The position numbers and the translations under genes were made by a program. From positions 1,798,001 to 1,862,000 of the forward strand of contig NZ_CBDDBS010000003.1 in assembly GCF_965225875.1 (NCBI RefSeq): 64,000 nucleotides of DNA. Reading direction: 5' to 3'. Each line of letters begins with the position of its first letter. Within the stretch, counting starts at the first letter, position 1. This DNA comes from Haliscomenobacter sp965225875 (lineage in GTDB: Bacteria > Bacteroidota > Bacteroidia > Chitinophagales > Saprospiraceae). The notes beneath the pieces were generated by a model. That model made no database searches. It was not told where the DNA came from and worked only from the letters and a program-made list of their open reading frames with translations. Positions 8,426 to 16,940 of the stretch are shown here, piece after piece.

Positions 8426-8914
8426 ATGGAAAATGTACAGTCCATTTTAATCTGGAAATACCTCGATGGGGAGTGTACTCCTCAGGAAAAAGAACAGGTG
8501 CAGCATCTGTTGGCTCAGGATCTGGCCTTTGCCGAAGAACTGGAGATGGCCAAAAGTTTGCAGGAAACCCTGCGTGGATTGGAGCCTGAACAGCCCTCCA
8601 TGCGTTTTAGTGCCAATGTAAGTGAAAAACTGCCCGCGTTGTATCGACCAATTCACACTTCAGCGGATATTTTACCCAAAGGCCTGGTGCGTATTTTTGG
8701 TAGTTTGGTGGGTACTATTGCAGTGCTGAGTTTGGGCTTGTTCTTTGGGGCCCAACAGAACGCCCAAGATAAATTAAATATACTGGGCCATTACACTTTA
8801 AATTTAGGCGTATTTTCTAATCCTATGGTCTTTACTGCATTTCTGGTTTCTCTGGCAGTATTGAGCTATTTTTTAATGGATTTTGCCTTTAAAAAATGGA
8901 TTTTGAAAAAATAG
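8426..8914 (+). CDS. Probable membrane anti-sigma factor
   Basis: The ATG at 8426 gives 162 residues and leaves the hairpin outside the gene; a start at 8396 would lie inside the repeat. The cytoplasmic N-terminus (IWKYLDGECTPQEKEQ, then a charged helix EELEMAKSLQETL) resembles Bacteroidota anti-sigma factors. The HxxxCxxC zinc motif of ZAS anti-sigma factors is absent. Two membrane segments follow, about 87-110 (IFGSLVGTIAVLSLGLFFG) and about 130-155 (VFTAFLVSLAVLSYFLMDFA). The role is inferred mainly from its place right after the ECF sigma gene. No extracytoplasmic sensor domain is visible. Confidence 0.65.
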   Translation: MENVQSILIWKYLDGECTPQEKEQVQHLLAQDLAFAEELEMAKSLQETLRGLEPEQPSMRFSANVSEKLPALYRPIHTSADILPKGLVRIFGSLVGTIAVLSLGLFFGAQQNAQDKLNILGHYTLNLGVFSNPMVFTAFLVSLAVLSYFLMDFAFKKWILKK

Positions 8915-8973
8915 AGGCCATTTAAAAGATGTTGCTATCTTGGAAACTTCTTACCATGAAGTTCGCAAGCAAC

Positions 8974-10470
8974 ATGAATTTGAATAAAATTTTACTCTTC
9001 CTGCTGTTCGCGTTGCCACTTTTGCTGGCACATCGCCCATCCACTCCGCTGGAAATCAAGCCCAAAAAGCCCAATATCATCTACATTTTTGCCGACGATC
9101 TCGGGTATGGCGAACTTGGCGTGTACGGCCAGGAAAAAATCAAAACGCCACACCTTGATCAATTGGCTGCCGAGGGCATTCGTTTTACCCAGCATTATTC
9201 CAGTGCACCGGTTTGTGCCCCTTCGCGTTGCATGTTGCTAACCGGCAAACACCCAGGGCATTCTTACATCCGTGGAAATTACGAGTTGGGCGAGTTCAGC
9301 GATGACATGGAAGGTGGTCAAATGCCGCTACCCGAAGGAACCGTGACCATTGGGCATATGCTCCAAAAAAATGGCTACCACACCGGGATCATCGGCAAGT
9401 GGGGACTTGGCATGCACAATACCACCGGAAACCCAAACTTACAAGGCTTTGATTACAGCTACGGCTATCTTTGCCAAAAACAAGCGCACAACTACTACCC
9501 TACCCACCTTTGGGAAAACGGGAAATGGGACACCTTGAACAACCCGCCCATCTCGGTGCACCAACGTTTATCAGCAAGCACACCGTTTGAGTATTTCATT
9601 GGCAAAGAGTATGTCGTTGACAATATGACGGCCAAAGCCCTGAAATTCATTGAACAAGGAAAAAATAAGCCCTTTTTTTTGTACCTGGCCTTTCCCCTAC
9701 CCCATTTGTCCATCCAAGTACCTGAAAAAGCACTAACACCTTACCTGGGCAAATTCCCGGAAGAACCATATACCGGAGACAAAGGCTATAGCCCACAGCG
9801 TTACCCCCTTTCGGCCTACGCGGGTATGATCTCGTACCTGGACGAACAGGTAGGCATCATCATGGCAGCCTTAAAAGCGCAGGGACTGGATGAAAATACT
9901 CTGGTGATGTTTTCGAGCGACAATGGCGCTACTTTTGACGTGGGTGGTGTAAATGCAGTTTTTTTCAACAGTGTTCAAGGACTGCGGGGGCTAAAAATGG
10001 ATGTGTACGAGGGGGGAATCCGGGTGCCGTTTATCGCGCGTTGGAAAGGAAAAATCCAGCCCGGACAAGTGAGTGATCACCTCTCGGTGCAATACGATTT
10101 GATGGCCACATTGGCGGATTTGCTCAAGCTTGAAGCGCCTAAAAATGATGGCATTTCCTACTTACCTACCCTTCTGGGTAAAAAGGAGTTGCAAAAACAA
10201 CATCCCTTTTTGTATTGGGAGTATCCTGAAAAAGGCGGGCAGATCGCAGTGCGGATTGGTAATTGGAAAGGGGTAAAAACACAAATGAAAACCAATCCCG
10301 CTGCCAAGTGGGAATTGTATGACTTGAGCAGTGACCGGAGTGAACAGAAGAACCGCGCAGAAGAGCTTCCGCAGCGGGTAAGTGAATTGGATGAGGTGGT
10401 GGCGCGGGAACATGTGCCTTCCCACATAAAAGATTGGGAGTTCGTCAGCCCCAAGTTCAAACGCAACTAA
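8974..10470 (+). CDS. Secreted sulfatase (arylsulfatase family)
   Basis: ATG at 8974 gives 498 residues with a clean signal peptide (MNLNKILLFLLFALPLLLA); ATGs at 8929 and 8956 would only lengthen its N-terminus. The alkaline-phosphatase-like core has IYIFADDLGYGELG (metal Asp pair) and the sulfatase signature CAPSRCMLLTG. In that signature the first Cys (C81) should be oxidised to formylglycine. Further conserved pieces are GIIGKWGLG, PFFLYLAFPLPH and MFSSDNGAT. The enzyme should hydrolyse sulfate esters, probably of polysaccharides, in the periplasm or outside the cell. No maturase gene (anaerobic type or FGE) is near. Confidence 0.93.
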   Translation: MNLNKILLFLLFALPLLLAHRPSTPLEIKPKKPNIIYIFADDLGYGELGVYGQEKIKTPHLDQLAAEGIRFTQHYSSAPVCAPSRCMLLTGKHPGHSYIRGNYELGEFSDDMEGGQMPLPEGTVTIGHMLQKNGYHTGIIGKWGLGMHNTTGNPNLQGFDYSYGYLCQKQAHNYYPTHLWENGKWDTLNNPPISVHQRLSASTPFEYFIGKEYVVDNMTAKALKFIEQGKNKPFFLYLAFPLPHLSIQVPEKALTPYLGKFPEEPYTGDKGYSPQRYPLSAYAGMISYLDEQVGIIMAALKAQGLDENTLVMFSSDNGATFDVGGVNAVFFNSVQGLRGLKMDVYEGGIRVPFIARWKGKIQPGQVSDHLSVQYDLMATLADLLKLEAPKNDGISYLPTLLGKKELQKQHPFLYWEYPEKGGQIAVRIGNWKGVKTQMKTNPAAKWELYDLSSDRSEQKNRAEELPQRVSELDEVVAREHVPSHIKDWEFVSPKFKRN

Positions 10471-10579
10471 GGTGCGTCTTTGGTGCCTTAGGTTTCTTAG
10501 GTGGTGAAAAAGAAAAAGCCCTTGCGAAGCAAGGTATTAATTTCACCACCTAAGAAACCTAAGGCACCCAAGAAACACC
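10471..10579. repeat. Palindromic repeat family B, copy 1
   Basis: Two ~38-bp arms (10471-10508 and 10541-10579) are inverted copies built on CCTTAGGTTTCTTAGGTGG. The loop carries its own small hairpin (CCTTGCGAAGCAAGG). It begins directly after the sulfatase stop and lies between two convergent genes, so it probably serves as a bidirectional terminator. In this copy the GGTGAA ends of the arms face the loop. Other copies: 13277-13385 and 37910-38001. Confidence 0.85.
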
Positions 10580-10586
10580 TCAGGGA

Positions 10587-11921
10587 TTAGACTTTGAAGG
10601 TCAAACGTTCTCCTTTTTTGTCCTCAAAAAACTGACCATGCTGGTAGGCCAGGTGCCCGCTCACTACCGTAGCCTCCACCTGCCCCTTAAAGGTATGCCC
10701 TTCAAAAGGCGACCAGGCACATTTGTAATGCAGATTGTCCTTTTGCACCGTCCATTCTTGGTTCAAATCCAATAAAACTACGTCCGCCCAGGCACCTTCG
10801 TCCAGGTAACCGCGCTGCTGTACATTGAAACATTGAGCTGGGGCATGGCACATTTTTTCCACAATTTTTTCCAGACTAATCAGCCCCTGGTGGTAAAATT
10901 CCAGCATCACATTCAGGGTATGTTGTACCAGTGGAACGCCAGATGGTGCTTGAAAATACGCATTTTGTTTCTCGGCCCAGGTATGCGGTGCATGATCGGT
11001 GGCGATGATGTCGAGGCGATCATCCAACAAGGCAGCGAGTAAGGCTTCGCGATGCCGTTTTTCTTTTACCGCCGGGTTACACTTGATTTGGGTGCCAAAG
11101 GTGGCGTAATCATCGGCACTGAAATAGAGGTGGTGGACACAGACTTCCGAGGTAATCCGCTTTTCAGTCAGTGGAATATCGTTGCGAAACAGGGCCAGCT
11201 CCTCCGCAGTGGAAATGTGCAGAATGTGCAATCGCGTATTGTGTTTTTTGGCCAACTCCACGGCCATACTTGACGATTTTAAACAAGCTTCCACGTCCCG
11301 GATAATGGGGTGCATGGCAATAGGCACTTCCTCGCCATAACGTTCGCGCATTTTTGCCTCGTTCCCTCGCACCGTTGGTTCATCTTCACAGTGGGTAGCA
11401 ATCAACATGGGGGACTGAGAAAAAAGTGCCTCCAGAGTTTGAACATCATCCACCAACATATTGCCCGTACTGGAGCCCATAAACACCTTGATCCCGCATA
11501 CGTTTTGGGGATTGGTTTTGAGGACTTCATCCAGGTTATCGTTGGAAGCGCCCATAAAAAAGGAATAATTGGCCAAGGATTTTTGGGCGGCAATCTGGTA
11601 TTTTTCTTCCAGGAGCTCCTGAGTCAAGGTAGGTGGTTTGACGTTGGGCATCTCCATAAAAGAGGTAACTCCGCCTGCTACCGCCGCCCGGGGTTCGGTG
11701 TACAAGTCAGCTTTATGGGTCAAACCTGGCTCCCGAAAATGCACCTGATCGTCAATGATGCCAGGCATCAAAAACTTGCCCTCAGCGACAATTTCGCGCG
11801 CGCCAACGGCTTCAATCACGCCCCCAACCTTGCTGATTTTACCATTTTCCACCAATAAATCTCCATCGATAATCTGCCCTCGATTGACGATTTGGGCGTT
11901 TTTAAACAGAATTCTGGCCAT
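10587..11921 (-). CDS. pyrC: Dihydroorotase
   Basis: The ATG at 11921 gives 444 residues. The protein is an amidohydrolase that matches dihydroorotase (carbamoyl-aspartate to dihydroorotate in pyrimidine synthesis). Visible pieces are the strand DDQVHFREPGLTHK (57-70), GIKVFMGSSTGN with a candidate carbamylated Lys, THCEDEPTVRG, HILHISTAEE and ATDHAPHTW. The usual HxH metal pair reads Q59-V-H61, so the first His is Gln, while the other metal ligands are kept. I think this substitution is common in Bacteroidota but could not check. The gene is divergent from purK, with a long palindrome between them. Confidence 0.9.
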   Translation of the reverse strand: MARILFKNAQIVNRGQIIDGDLLVENGKISKVGGVIEAVGAREIVAEGKFLMPGIIDDQVHFREPGLTHKADLYTEPRAAVAGGVTSFMEMPNVKPPTLTQELLEEKYQIAAQKSLANYSFFMGASNDNLDEVLKTNPQNVCGIKVFMGSSTGNMLVDDVQTLEALFSQSPMLIATHCEDEPTVRGNEAKMRERYGEEVPIAMHPIIRDVEACLKSSSMAVELAKKHNTRLHILHISTAEELALFRNDIPLTEKRITSEVCVHHLYFSADDYATFGTQIKCNPAVKEKRHREALLAALLDDRLDIIATDHAPHTWAEKQNAYFQAPSGVPLVQHTLNVMLEFYHQGLISLEKIVEKMCHAPAQCFNVQQRGYLDEGAWADVVLLDLNQEWTVQKDNLHYKCAWSPFEGHTFKGQVEATVVSGHLAYQHGQFFEDKKGERLTFKV

Positions 11922-12008
11922 GTGTGTACAGTTGTGGGAGCGAAATAAACCGATTTTGGGCAAATCGTGCGGATAATTTCAGGAAAAATGAGGTATTTCG
12001 CGGAAAAA

Positions 12009-12104
12009 GTTGAGGAGTTGAGAAGTTGAGGAGTTGAGTTCCCGGTCGCTGAGCGGAGTCGAAGCGCGCCGGAACTCAACTCCTCAACTTCTCAACTCCT
12101 CAAC
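12009..12104. repeat. Perfect 34-bp inverted repeat between pyrC and purK
   Basis: Arms at 12009-12042 and 12071-12104 are exact reverse complements over 34 bp and consist of GTTGAGGA/GTTGAGAA words. The 28-nt loop contains GGTCGCTGAGCGGAGTCGAA, a word that recurs in altered form in the loop of the palindrome at 51866-51953. It ends 14 bp before the purK ATG. This is unusual, since most palindromes here lie downstream of genes; it would place a strong hairpin in the purK leader RNA. Confidence 0.85.
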
Positions 12105-12118
12105 CCCAACATACAACT

Positions 12119-13276
12119 ATGAAAGAAATCCTCTCCCCCACCTTCAAAGTGGGTATACTCGGCGGCGGCCAACTCGGCAAGATGCTGGGCCAGGCGGCCT
12201 CCAATTGGCATTTGCCACTGTATTTTCTGGATGAGTCACGAGATTTTCCAGCCGGGATTGTTGCAGCTGAATTTGTGGAAGGCAACTTTAAAAACTATGA
12301 CGATGTGCTCGCCTTTGGCCAGGATAAAGATGTGTTGACCATTGAAATTGAACATGTCAACACGGCCGCACTGGAGTTGTTGCAAGCGCAAGGGGTAAGC
12401 GTACATCCTCATCCAGAAGCACTGGACTTAATCAAAGACAAAGGTTTACAAAAGTTATTCTACCAGGAGCACAACTTGCCTAGCTCCTATTTTGAATTGT
12501 TTGAAGATGAACACGCGGTGCGTCATGCGGTGCACTCCGGTCGTTGGCAGTATCCTTTTGTGCAAAAGTCCCGCACGGCAGGATACGACGGCAAGGGGGT
12601 GGCTGTGATCAAAAACGAGTCGGACTTGCAGCACAAGTTATTACAAGGCTCTTGTCTGCTCGAAACCATGGTGGACATCCAAAAGGAATTGGCCGTGATT
12701 GTGGCGCGCAATCCAAGTGGCGAAATCGCCGCTTTCCCGGTGGTAGAAATGGATTTTAACCCCGAGGCCAATTTGGTGGAATTCCTGATTTGCCCAGCCC
12801 GGATTGACCCAGTCATTGAGCAAACGGCAATCGATCTATCCAAACGAGTCATCGAAACCTTCGGGATTTGTGGATTGCTGGCGGTCGAATTGTTCCTGAC
12901 CAAAGACAACCAAATCCTGATCAATGAAGTTGCCCCTCGCCCGCACAACAGTGGCCACCATACCATTGACAGTTGCTACACTTCCCAATTTGAGCAACAC
13001 CTGCGCGGTATTCTCAATCTGCCGTTGGGAAGCACGGCCATGAAATGCCCGTCAGTGATGGTCAATTTGTTGGGAGCTGAAGGTTTCAGCGGGCCAACGC
13101 GGTATGTGGGTCTGGAGGATTGTTTGGCTTTGCCGGGGGTTAAGTTGCATTTTTATGGCAAAAGTACGACGAAACCTTTTCGCAAAATGGGGCATGCGAC
13201 GGTGCTGGCGGAGAGTATTGAAGAGGCGGTAAGGGTGGCGAAGCTGGTGCAGGAGAAGTTGAGCATACAGTGTTAA
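12119..13276 (+). CDS. purK: N5-carboxyaminoimidazole ribonucleotide synthase
   Basis: The 385-residue ATP-grasp enzyme converts AIR, bicarbonate and ATP to N5-CAIR in purine synthesis. The N-terminal pre-ATP-grasp domain opens with VGILGGGQLGKML. The ATP-grasp core includes PFVQKSRTAGYDGKGV, the segment around AVELFLTKDNQILINEVAPR, and the PurK hallmark RPHNSGHHTIDS. The C-terminal domain is present (LHFYGKSTTKPFRKMGHATV). A purE gene is not adjacent. The start at 12119 follows a 34-bp perfect inverted repeat. Family assignment is secure. Confidence 0.96.
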   Translation: MKEILSPTFKVGILGGGQLGKMLGQAASNWHLPLYFLDESRDFPAGIVAAEFVEGNFKNYDDVLAFGQDKDVLTIEIEHVNTAALELLQAQGVSVHPHPEALDLIKDKGLQKLFYQEHNLPSSYFELFEDEHAVRHAVHSGRWQYPFVQKSRTAGYDGKGVAVIKNESDLQHKLLQGSCLLETMVDIQKELAVIVARNPSGEIAAFPVVEMDFNPEANLVEFLICPARIDPVIEQTAIDLSKRVIETFGICGLLAVELFLTKDNQILINEVAPRPHNSGHHTIDSCYTSQFEQHLRGILNLPLGSTAMKCPSVMVNLLGAEGFSGPTRYVGLEDCLALPGVKLHFYGKSTTKPFRKMGHATVLAESIEEAVRVAKLVQEKLSIQC

Positions 13277-13385
13277 TTTTTTCACCACCTAAGAAACCTA
13301 AGGCACTAAAGATACACCTAAGACGATTAGGTAAAAAACTGAGGTGTCCCTTTAGTGCCTTAGGTTTCTTAGGTGGTGAAAAAAA
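13277..13385. repeat. Palindromic repeat family B, copy 2
   Basis: The same arms as at 10471-10579 are present but turned inside out. Here the element begins with TTTTTTCACCACCTAAG and ends with CTTAGGTGGTGAAAAAA, so the GGTGAA ends face outward. It fills the whole gap between the convergent purK and acylase genes, and T-runs on each strand make it a good bidirectional terminator. Confidence 0.85.
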
Positions 13386-15788
13386 TCAAGGTACCAATTT
13401 CAACTTATTGAACTGTACCGACTCAATCTTCCCCTTTGAATAAAATAGTGGAAAATACTGATCATTTGCCCACATCTCGAACAAATTGCGGTAATGCGGA
13501 TGATCAGGGTTCCCCGATTGTCCCGGCGTGTTGGTTGCCAGGCAATAATCCCAATTGCCAGTGTCCACCACCAGCCGAAAACTTGCGCCGTGGGTTTGGT
13601 TGTAAGTTCCGGAAGTAGCTCCAACCGTTTGTGAACTTCCACCTCTGGGCAAAGGACCATGATCCAGTTTTTTGCGCAATTCCGGGGCGGCAGCGCTACT
13701 CAAAGGATGGCGGATCAGCACATGTTTGTATTGCGCTTGTCCATATTGCCATTGGCTGCGCGTTTGCCCGGACAGGCGAGTCTCCAAATTGCTCATGGCG
13801 ACCCCGAGGGCTTGGGTCAACAAGGCATTTCGACCTTGCACCGGATTCGCTCCAAACTTTCCGTCGGGCAGCATCAAAAACTCCAAAATCCGGTAGCTTT
13901 GTATCGTCACCAATGTACGGGCCTTTTCAGGCAAAAGTATCTTTTCCAATTGGCTGCGCAGTTCCCGTTCCCAGGCATCGTACAGCGTTGCTGCGACGGA
14001 ATTTTTTTTCAACTGGAAATCCCATTGCAACAATTGTTGGCGGGCCCATTCAGCGCTAGTATCCGCACAAGGTAAATTGCGCAACAAAGGCACCAGGTTC
14101 CGGGCAGGAATGGACAAATAATCCGTTTGCAGGTTCATAAAATCCTGTAAAGTATGTCTACGCCCGGCACCCAACACCTCAGCACAACGATCGCCCCGAA
14201 AAGGATCAGCCCATTTATACCCTACCGCTGCCCAGTGTTGGTAATCATTGGGGGTGACATTCTCATTGGCCGTAGCCCAAAATCCTTGCTTTGGGTTCAA
14301 TACACTAGGTCGTTCTAAAATCGGCAAATAGCCCTCCCACTCGTAGCGACCATCACCGGGTACGGGTACCAAGCCACTGTGCTTCCGGCGGATTGGCGTA
14401 ATGCCCACCGCTTGCCAGCCGATGTTGCCGGTTCGGTCGGCCCAAATCATGTTTTCCGCCGGGATATGACTGTATCGGCAAGCCAGGCGAAATTCCTGCC
14501 AGTTTTTGGCCTGCCCCATGCGCAAACTGGCCAAATACGGTGCTCCTCCCACTTCCAACCAGGCGCAACGAACGGCACAAGCTGTTTTTAGGTTCCGATC
14601 TTCGTGTACCACTGGGCCGTGGTGGGTGTATTTGAGTTCCACAATCACGGGAGCCTGACCTTTGACCCGGATGGTGTCTTTAATGATGCGCATATTCCGC
14701 CATTCCGTGCCGACTTTGTACAAATTGGGATTGCTGGGATGGGTTTCGTATACGTATAGATCTTCAGCATCGGTTGCAAAGATGGTTAGGCCCCAGGCGC
14801 CATATTCATTGTGGCCAATGGAGACACCCGGAATTACTGGTTCACCTCCCCCGATCACGTTCCAGCCTGGCCCGACCAAATGCGTCATGTAGCGCAGGGA
14901 AGGCGTGGAAATGGCCCGGTGAGGATCGTTGGCCAACATAGGGAAACCACTTTGGGTAAGTTGGCCGCTAACAATCCAGTTGTTACTGCCTACAGTGGAG
15001 CTGCGATCAGCCTGGGCCTCAAGGTATTCCTGCATTTCCAGCGCCGCAAGATTGGAGTAATCCTTTGGATTGGGGTTGCGAACAGCACCAATTAAATCTT
15101 CGGGTTGAAACTTGAGTGGTTCGCGGAAGGCATTGTACAATTTGAGGACATCCTGCTGAAAAAGCGCCGCTGGGATTTTGGGATCAAGGCGCAAATCAGG
15201 TTCCTTTGGGTGAAACCATTGCAATTCTTTCAGTTTGTCGGCTCCAATCAGGGCAATAGCCCGGGCGTTCTTCAATTCATCAGTGACATTTTCCAATAAG
15301 CCTTGATGGCGAGAAATGACGATTTCCGGTGTCCACAAGCCCGGTTTGATGCCCAGCAATTTGAACTCAAGAGGAAGCAAGTCAGGTTTTGCTTCGGTTT
15401 GGGCAATCCAGGCATTTACTCCAGCTACGAAGGCAGTAATGATTTGTTTGCCCCGGGGATGATAATGGGCCATTTCCTGCTCCATATCCCCACGGAAACG
15501 GAAAAGTCGGGCACCCCGGTCGCGATCCAATTCACGTTCGCCCAAAATTTCGGCGACAGTACCCGTTGCTTGCCTGCGCCATATTTCAAACTGAAACATA
15601 CGATCGCGGGCGGCATAAAAACCCTGGGTAAAAAACAAATCATGCTCGGTTTGGGCATAAATATGGGGGACACCCCATTGATCTGTGATGATTTCCACGG
15701 TTCGTTCCAGTTGAGGAAGTTTGAGTTGTTCCTGGGCCTGGATGTTGGTAAGGGCTAAAAGAAGGAGGAAAAAAATGCTGTGTTTCAT
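13386..15788 (-). CDS. Penicillin acylase-family N-terminal nucleophile hydrolase
   Basis: The 800-residue protein starts with a signal peptide (about 1-18, ending NIQA) and matches the penicillin amidase family (S45). These enzymes are made as a precursor that cuts itself into alpha and beta chains. The expected cut lies before Ser268 in TVGSNNWIVSG, which then becomes the catalytic N-terminal Ser. Supporting pieces are WGVPHIYAQTEHDLFF, QGFYAARDRMFQFEIWRR, HLVGPGWNVIGGGEPVIPGV and HGASFRLVVDTGNWD. Substrates could be acyl-homoserine lactones, beta-lactams or other N-acyl amides; sequence alone does not decide. A perfect inverted repeat lies 2 bp before the start codon. Confidence 0.92.
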   Translation of the reverse strand: MKHSIFFLLLLALTNIQAQEQLKLPQLERTVEIITDQWGVPHIYAQTEHDLFFTQGFYAARDRMFQFEIWRRQATGTVAEILGERELDRDRGARLFRFRGDMEQEMAHYHPRGKQIITAFVAGVNAWIAQTEAKPDLLPLEFKLLGIKPGLWTPEIVISRHQGLLENVTDELKNARAIALIGADKLKELQWFHPKEPDLRLDPKIPAALFQQDVLKLYNAFREPLKFQPEDLIGAVRNPNPKDYSNLAALEMQEYLEAQADRSSTVGSNNWIVSGQLTQSGFPMLANDPHRAISTPSLRYMTHLVGPGWNVIGGGEPVIPGVSIGHNEYGAWGLTIFATDAEDLYVYETHPSNPNLYKVGTEWRNMRIIKDTIRVKGQAPVIVELKYTHHGPVVHEDRNLKTACAVRCAWLEVGGAPYLASLRMGQAKNWQEFRLACRYSHIPAENMIWADRTGNIGWQAVGITPIRRKHSGLVPVPGDGRYEWEGYLPILERPSVLNPKQGFWATANENVTPNDYQHWAAVGYKWADPFRGDRCAEVLGAGRRHTLQDFMNLQTDYLSIPARNLVPLLRNLPCADTSAEWARQQLLQWDFQLKKNSVAATLYDAWERELRSQLEKILLPEKARTLVTIQSYRILEFLMLPDGKFGANPVQGRNALLTQALGVAMSNLETRLSGQTRSQWQYGQAQYKHVLIRHPLSSAAAPELRKKLDHGPLPRGGSSQTVGATSGTYNQTHGASFRLVVDTGNWDYCLATNTPGQSGNPDHPHYRNLFEMWANDQYFPLFYSKGKIESVQFNKLKLVP

Positions 15789-15790
15789 GT

Positions 15791-15827
15791 GGCTATACTT
15801 GAATACTAATCCTCGGTAAGTATAGCC
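15791..15827 (-). promoter_or_regulatory. Inverted repeat at the acylase start
   Basis: GGCTATACTT (15791-15800) and AAGTATAGCC (15818-15827) are perfect reverse complements around a 17-bp centre. The repeat ends 2 bp upstream of the acylase ATG (minus strand). It could be an operator for a dimeric regulator or a leader hairpin that covers the ribosome site. The following minus-strand bases include GGCTTTTTTGG, so promoter elements may lie just behind it. Confidence 0.45.
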
Positions 15828-15870
15828 AAAAAAGCAGAAACGCCAAGTAAAACAGGCTTAAACCCAATGA

Positions 15871-16299
15871 TTATTTTTTCTTGCCATGACCTTTTCCCGG
15901 ATGTACAGCCTTGGTCGGATGTACTTTGACCGGAGCGGAGGCATCAGCCACCGCATACTTTGGCCTAAAACGCATTTGGTGTTCACTGTTGTAAATTTGT
16001 GGATTATCGATGTCGATGTCCAATTCAAATTTGGAAGCGTTGCGCAGGTTGAGGTTGCCCAAACGAGCGGGCAAATCCACTGTAACTGTCCATTTACCCG
16101 CCTGAAAATGGATGTACACCCTTTTTTCGATGTCAAAATAAAAGTTGTACTCGGGGAAATACACATGCCGGGTTTTGGCACGAAAGCCATGTGCAGGAGC
16201 CCAAGGTGGCGGCCCCTGGCCATTACTTTTGCCTTGAGCAATTATTTCAGTGCTCAAAACGAGGCTTACAAGGGCGCATAGGAGTAATTTATAGATCAT
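15871..16299 (-). CDS. Small secreted protein of unknown function
   Basis: This 142-residue protein has a signal peptide (MIYKLLLCALVSLVLSTEIIA). A Gly/Pro stretch GPPPWAPAHGFRAKTRHVYF follows, then alternating aromatic strands (FPEYNFYFDIEKRVYIHFQ) and a Lys/His-rich tail (HPGKGHGKKK). The first part resembles small Bacteroidota secreted proteins with the same PPWAPAHG opening; I know no function. It is the last gene of a probable operon, 11 bp after the phosphoesterase gene. An overlapping frame at 15858-16241 has no such features. It may fold as a small beta-barrel. Confidence 0.7.
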   Translation of the reverse strand: MIYKLLLCALVSLVLSTEIIAQGKSNGQGPPPWAPAHGFRAKTRHVYFPEYNFYFDIEKRVYIHFQAGKWTVTVDLPARLGNLNLRNASKFELDIDIDNPQIYNSEHQMRFRPKYAVADASAPVKVHPTKAVHPGKGHGKKK

Positions 16300-16310
16300 A
16301 TGTTTACTTT

Positions 16311-16934
16311 TTATACATCAAAAACGACAGGATCGTGGGCTATGGTGTACCGAAGGTCCAAAATACTTGCATTGACGTATAAGGTTTCACCAACCTGCTT
16401 GCTTCCATAAGCCTCGTGAATGTGCCCGCACAGATGTACTTTGGGGGCAATGCGCTGGATAACTGGCAGCAAATCTTCGCAGCCCACCAGTTGGCCGCTC
16501 GCCGTCCGGTCGTGTATGCCAAAAACCGGACCGTGGGTAATCACGATGTCGCTGTCTTCGGGGATCAAGTCCCAATGTTTCTGGATGGCTGGCCCTCTTT
16601 GGCGGTTAAAAGCCCAATCGTAAAACCAGGGTTGAATGGGTGAACCCCAAATTTTGATGCCTTCAATTTCTACTCCTGAATCGTTCAAATAAATCAAATT
16701 TTCCGGAATCAGTGCCTGGATTTCAGACTGGGATGCATTTTCAAAGAAGAAATCGTGATTGCCCGCAATGAATATTTTGTAAGCGTAGTCCAAACTGGAA
16801 AACCAGTCCAAAAAACGTTCAACTTCGGCCTTCAAACCCCGTGAAGAAACATCGCCAGCATGCAAAATGACATCCCCCGGTGGTAGGTCAAACTGGTGTT
16901 TGCCATGCGTATCGGAAATGGCTACAAAACGCAT
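16311..16934 (-). CDS. Calcineurin-like metallophosphoesterase
   Basis: The 207-residue cytoplasmic enzyme has all five motifs of the superfamily in order: AISDTHGKH (Asp and His), HAGDVSSRG, AGNHDFFF, THGPVFG and CGHIHEAYG. Together these bind two metals for phosphoester hydrolysis. The short size and the sequence around GDVSSRG resemble the group related to eukaryotic MPPED1/239AB-type phosphodiesterases. The substrate is unknown. It starts 6 bp after the acyl-CoA reductase stop and is 11 bp ahead of the small secreted protein gene, so the three are probably co-transcribed. Confidence 0.9.
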   Translation of the reverse strand: MRFVAISDTHGKHQFDLPPGDVILHAGDVSSRGLKAEVERFLDWFSSLDYAYKIFIAGNHDFFFENASQSEIQALIPENLIYLNDSGVEIEGIKIWGSPIQPWFYDWAFNRQRGPAIQKHWDLIPEDSDIVITHGPVFGIHDRTASGQLVGCEDLLPVIQRIAPKVHLCGHIHEAYGSKQVGETLYVNASILDLRYTIAHDPVVFDV

Positions 16935-16940
16935 CGTTGT

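Noticed and set aside
15858..16241. Alternative 127-codon frame over the small secreted protein gene
   Set aside because: It lacks a signal peptide or family resemblance, whereas the frame 15871-16299 has both and fits the operon spacing.
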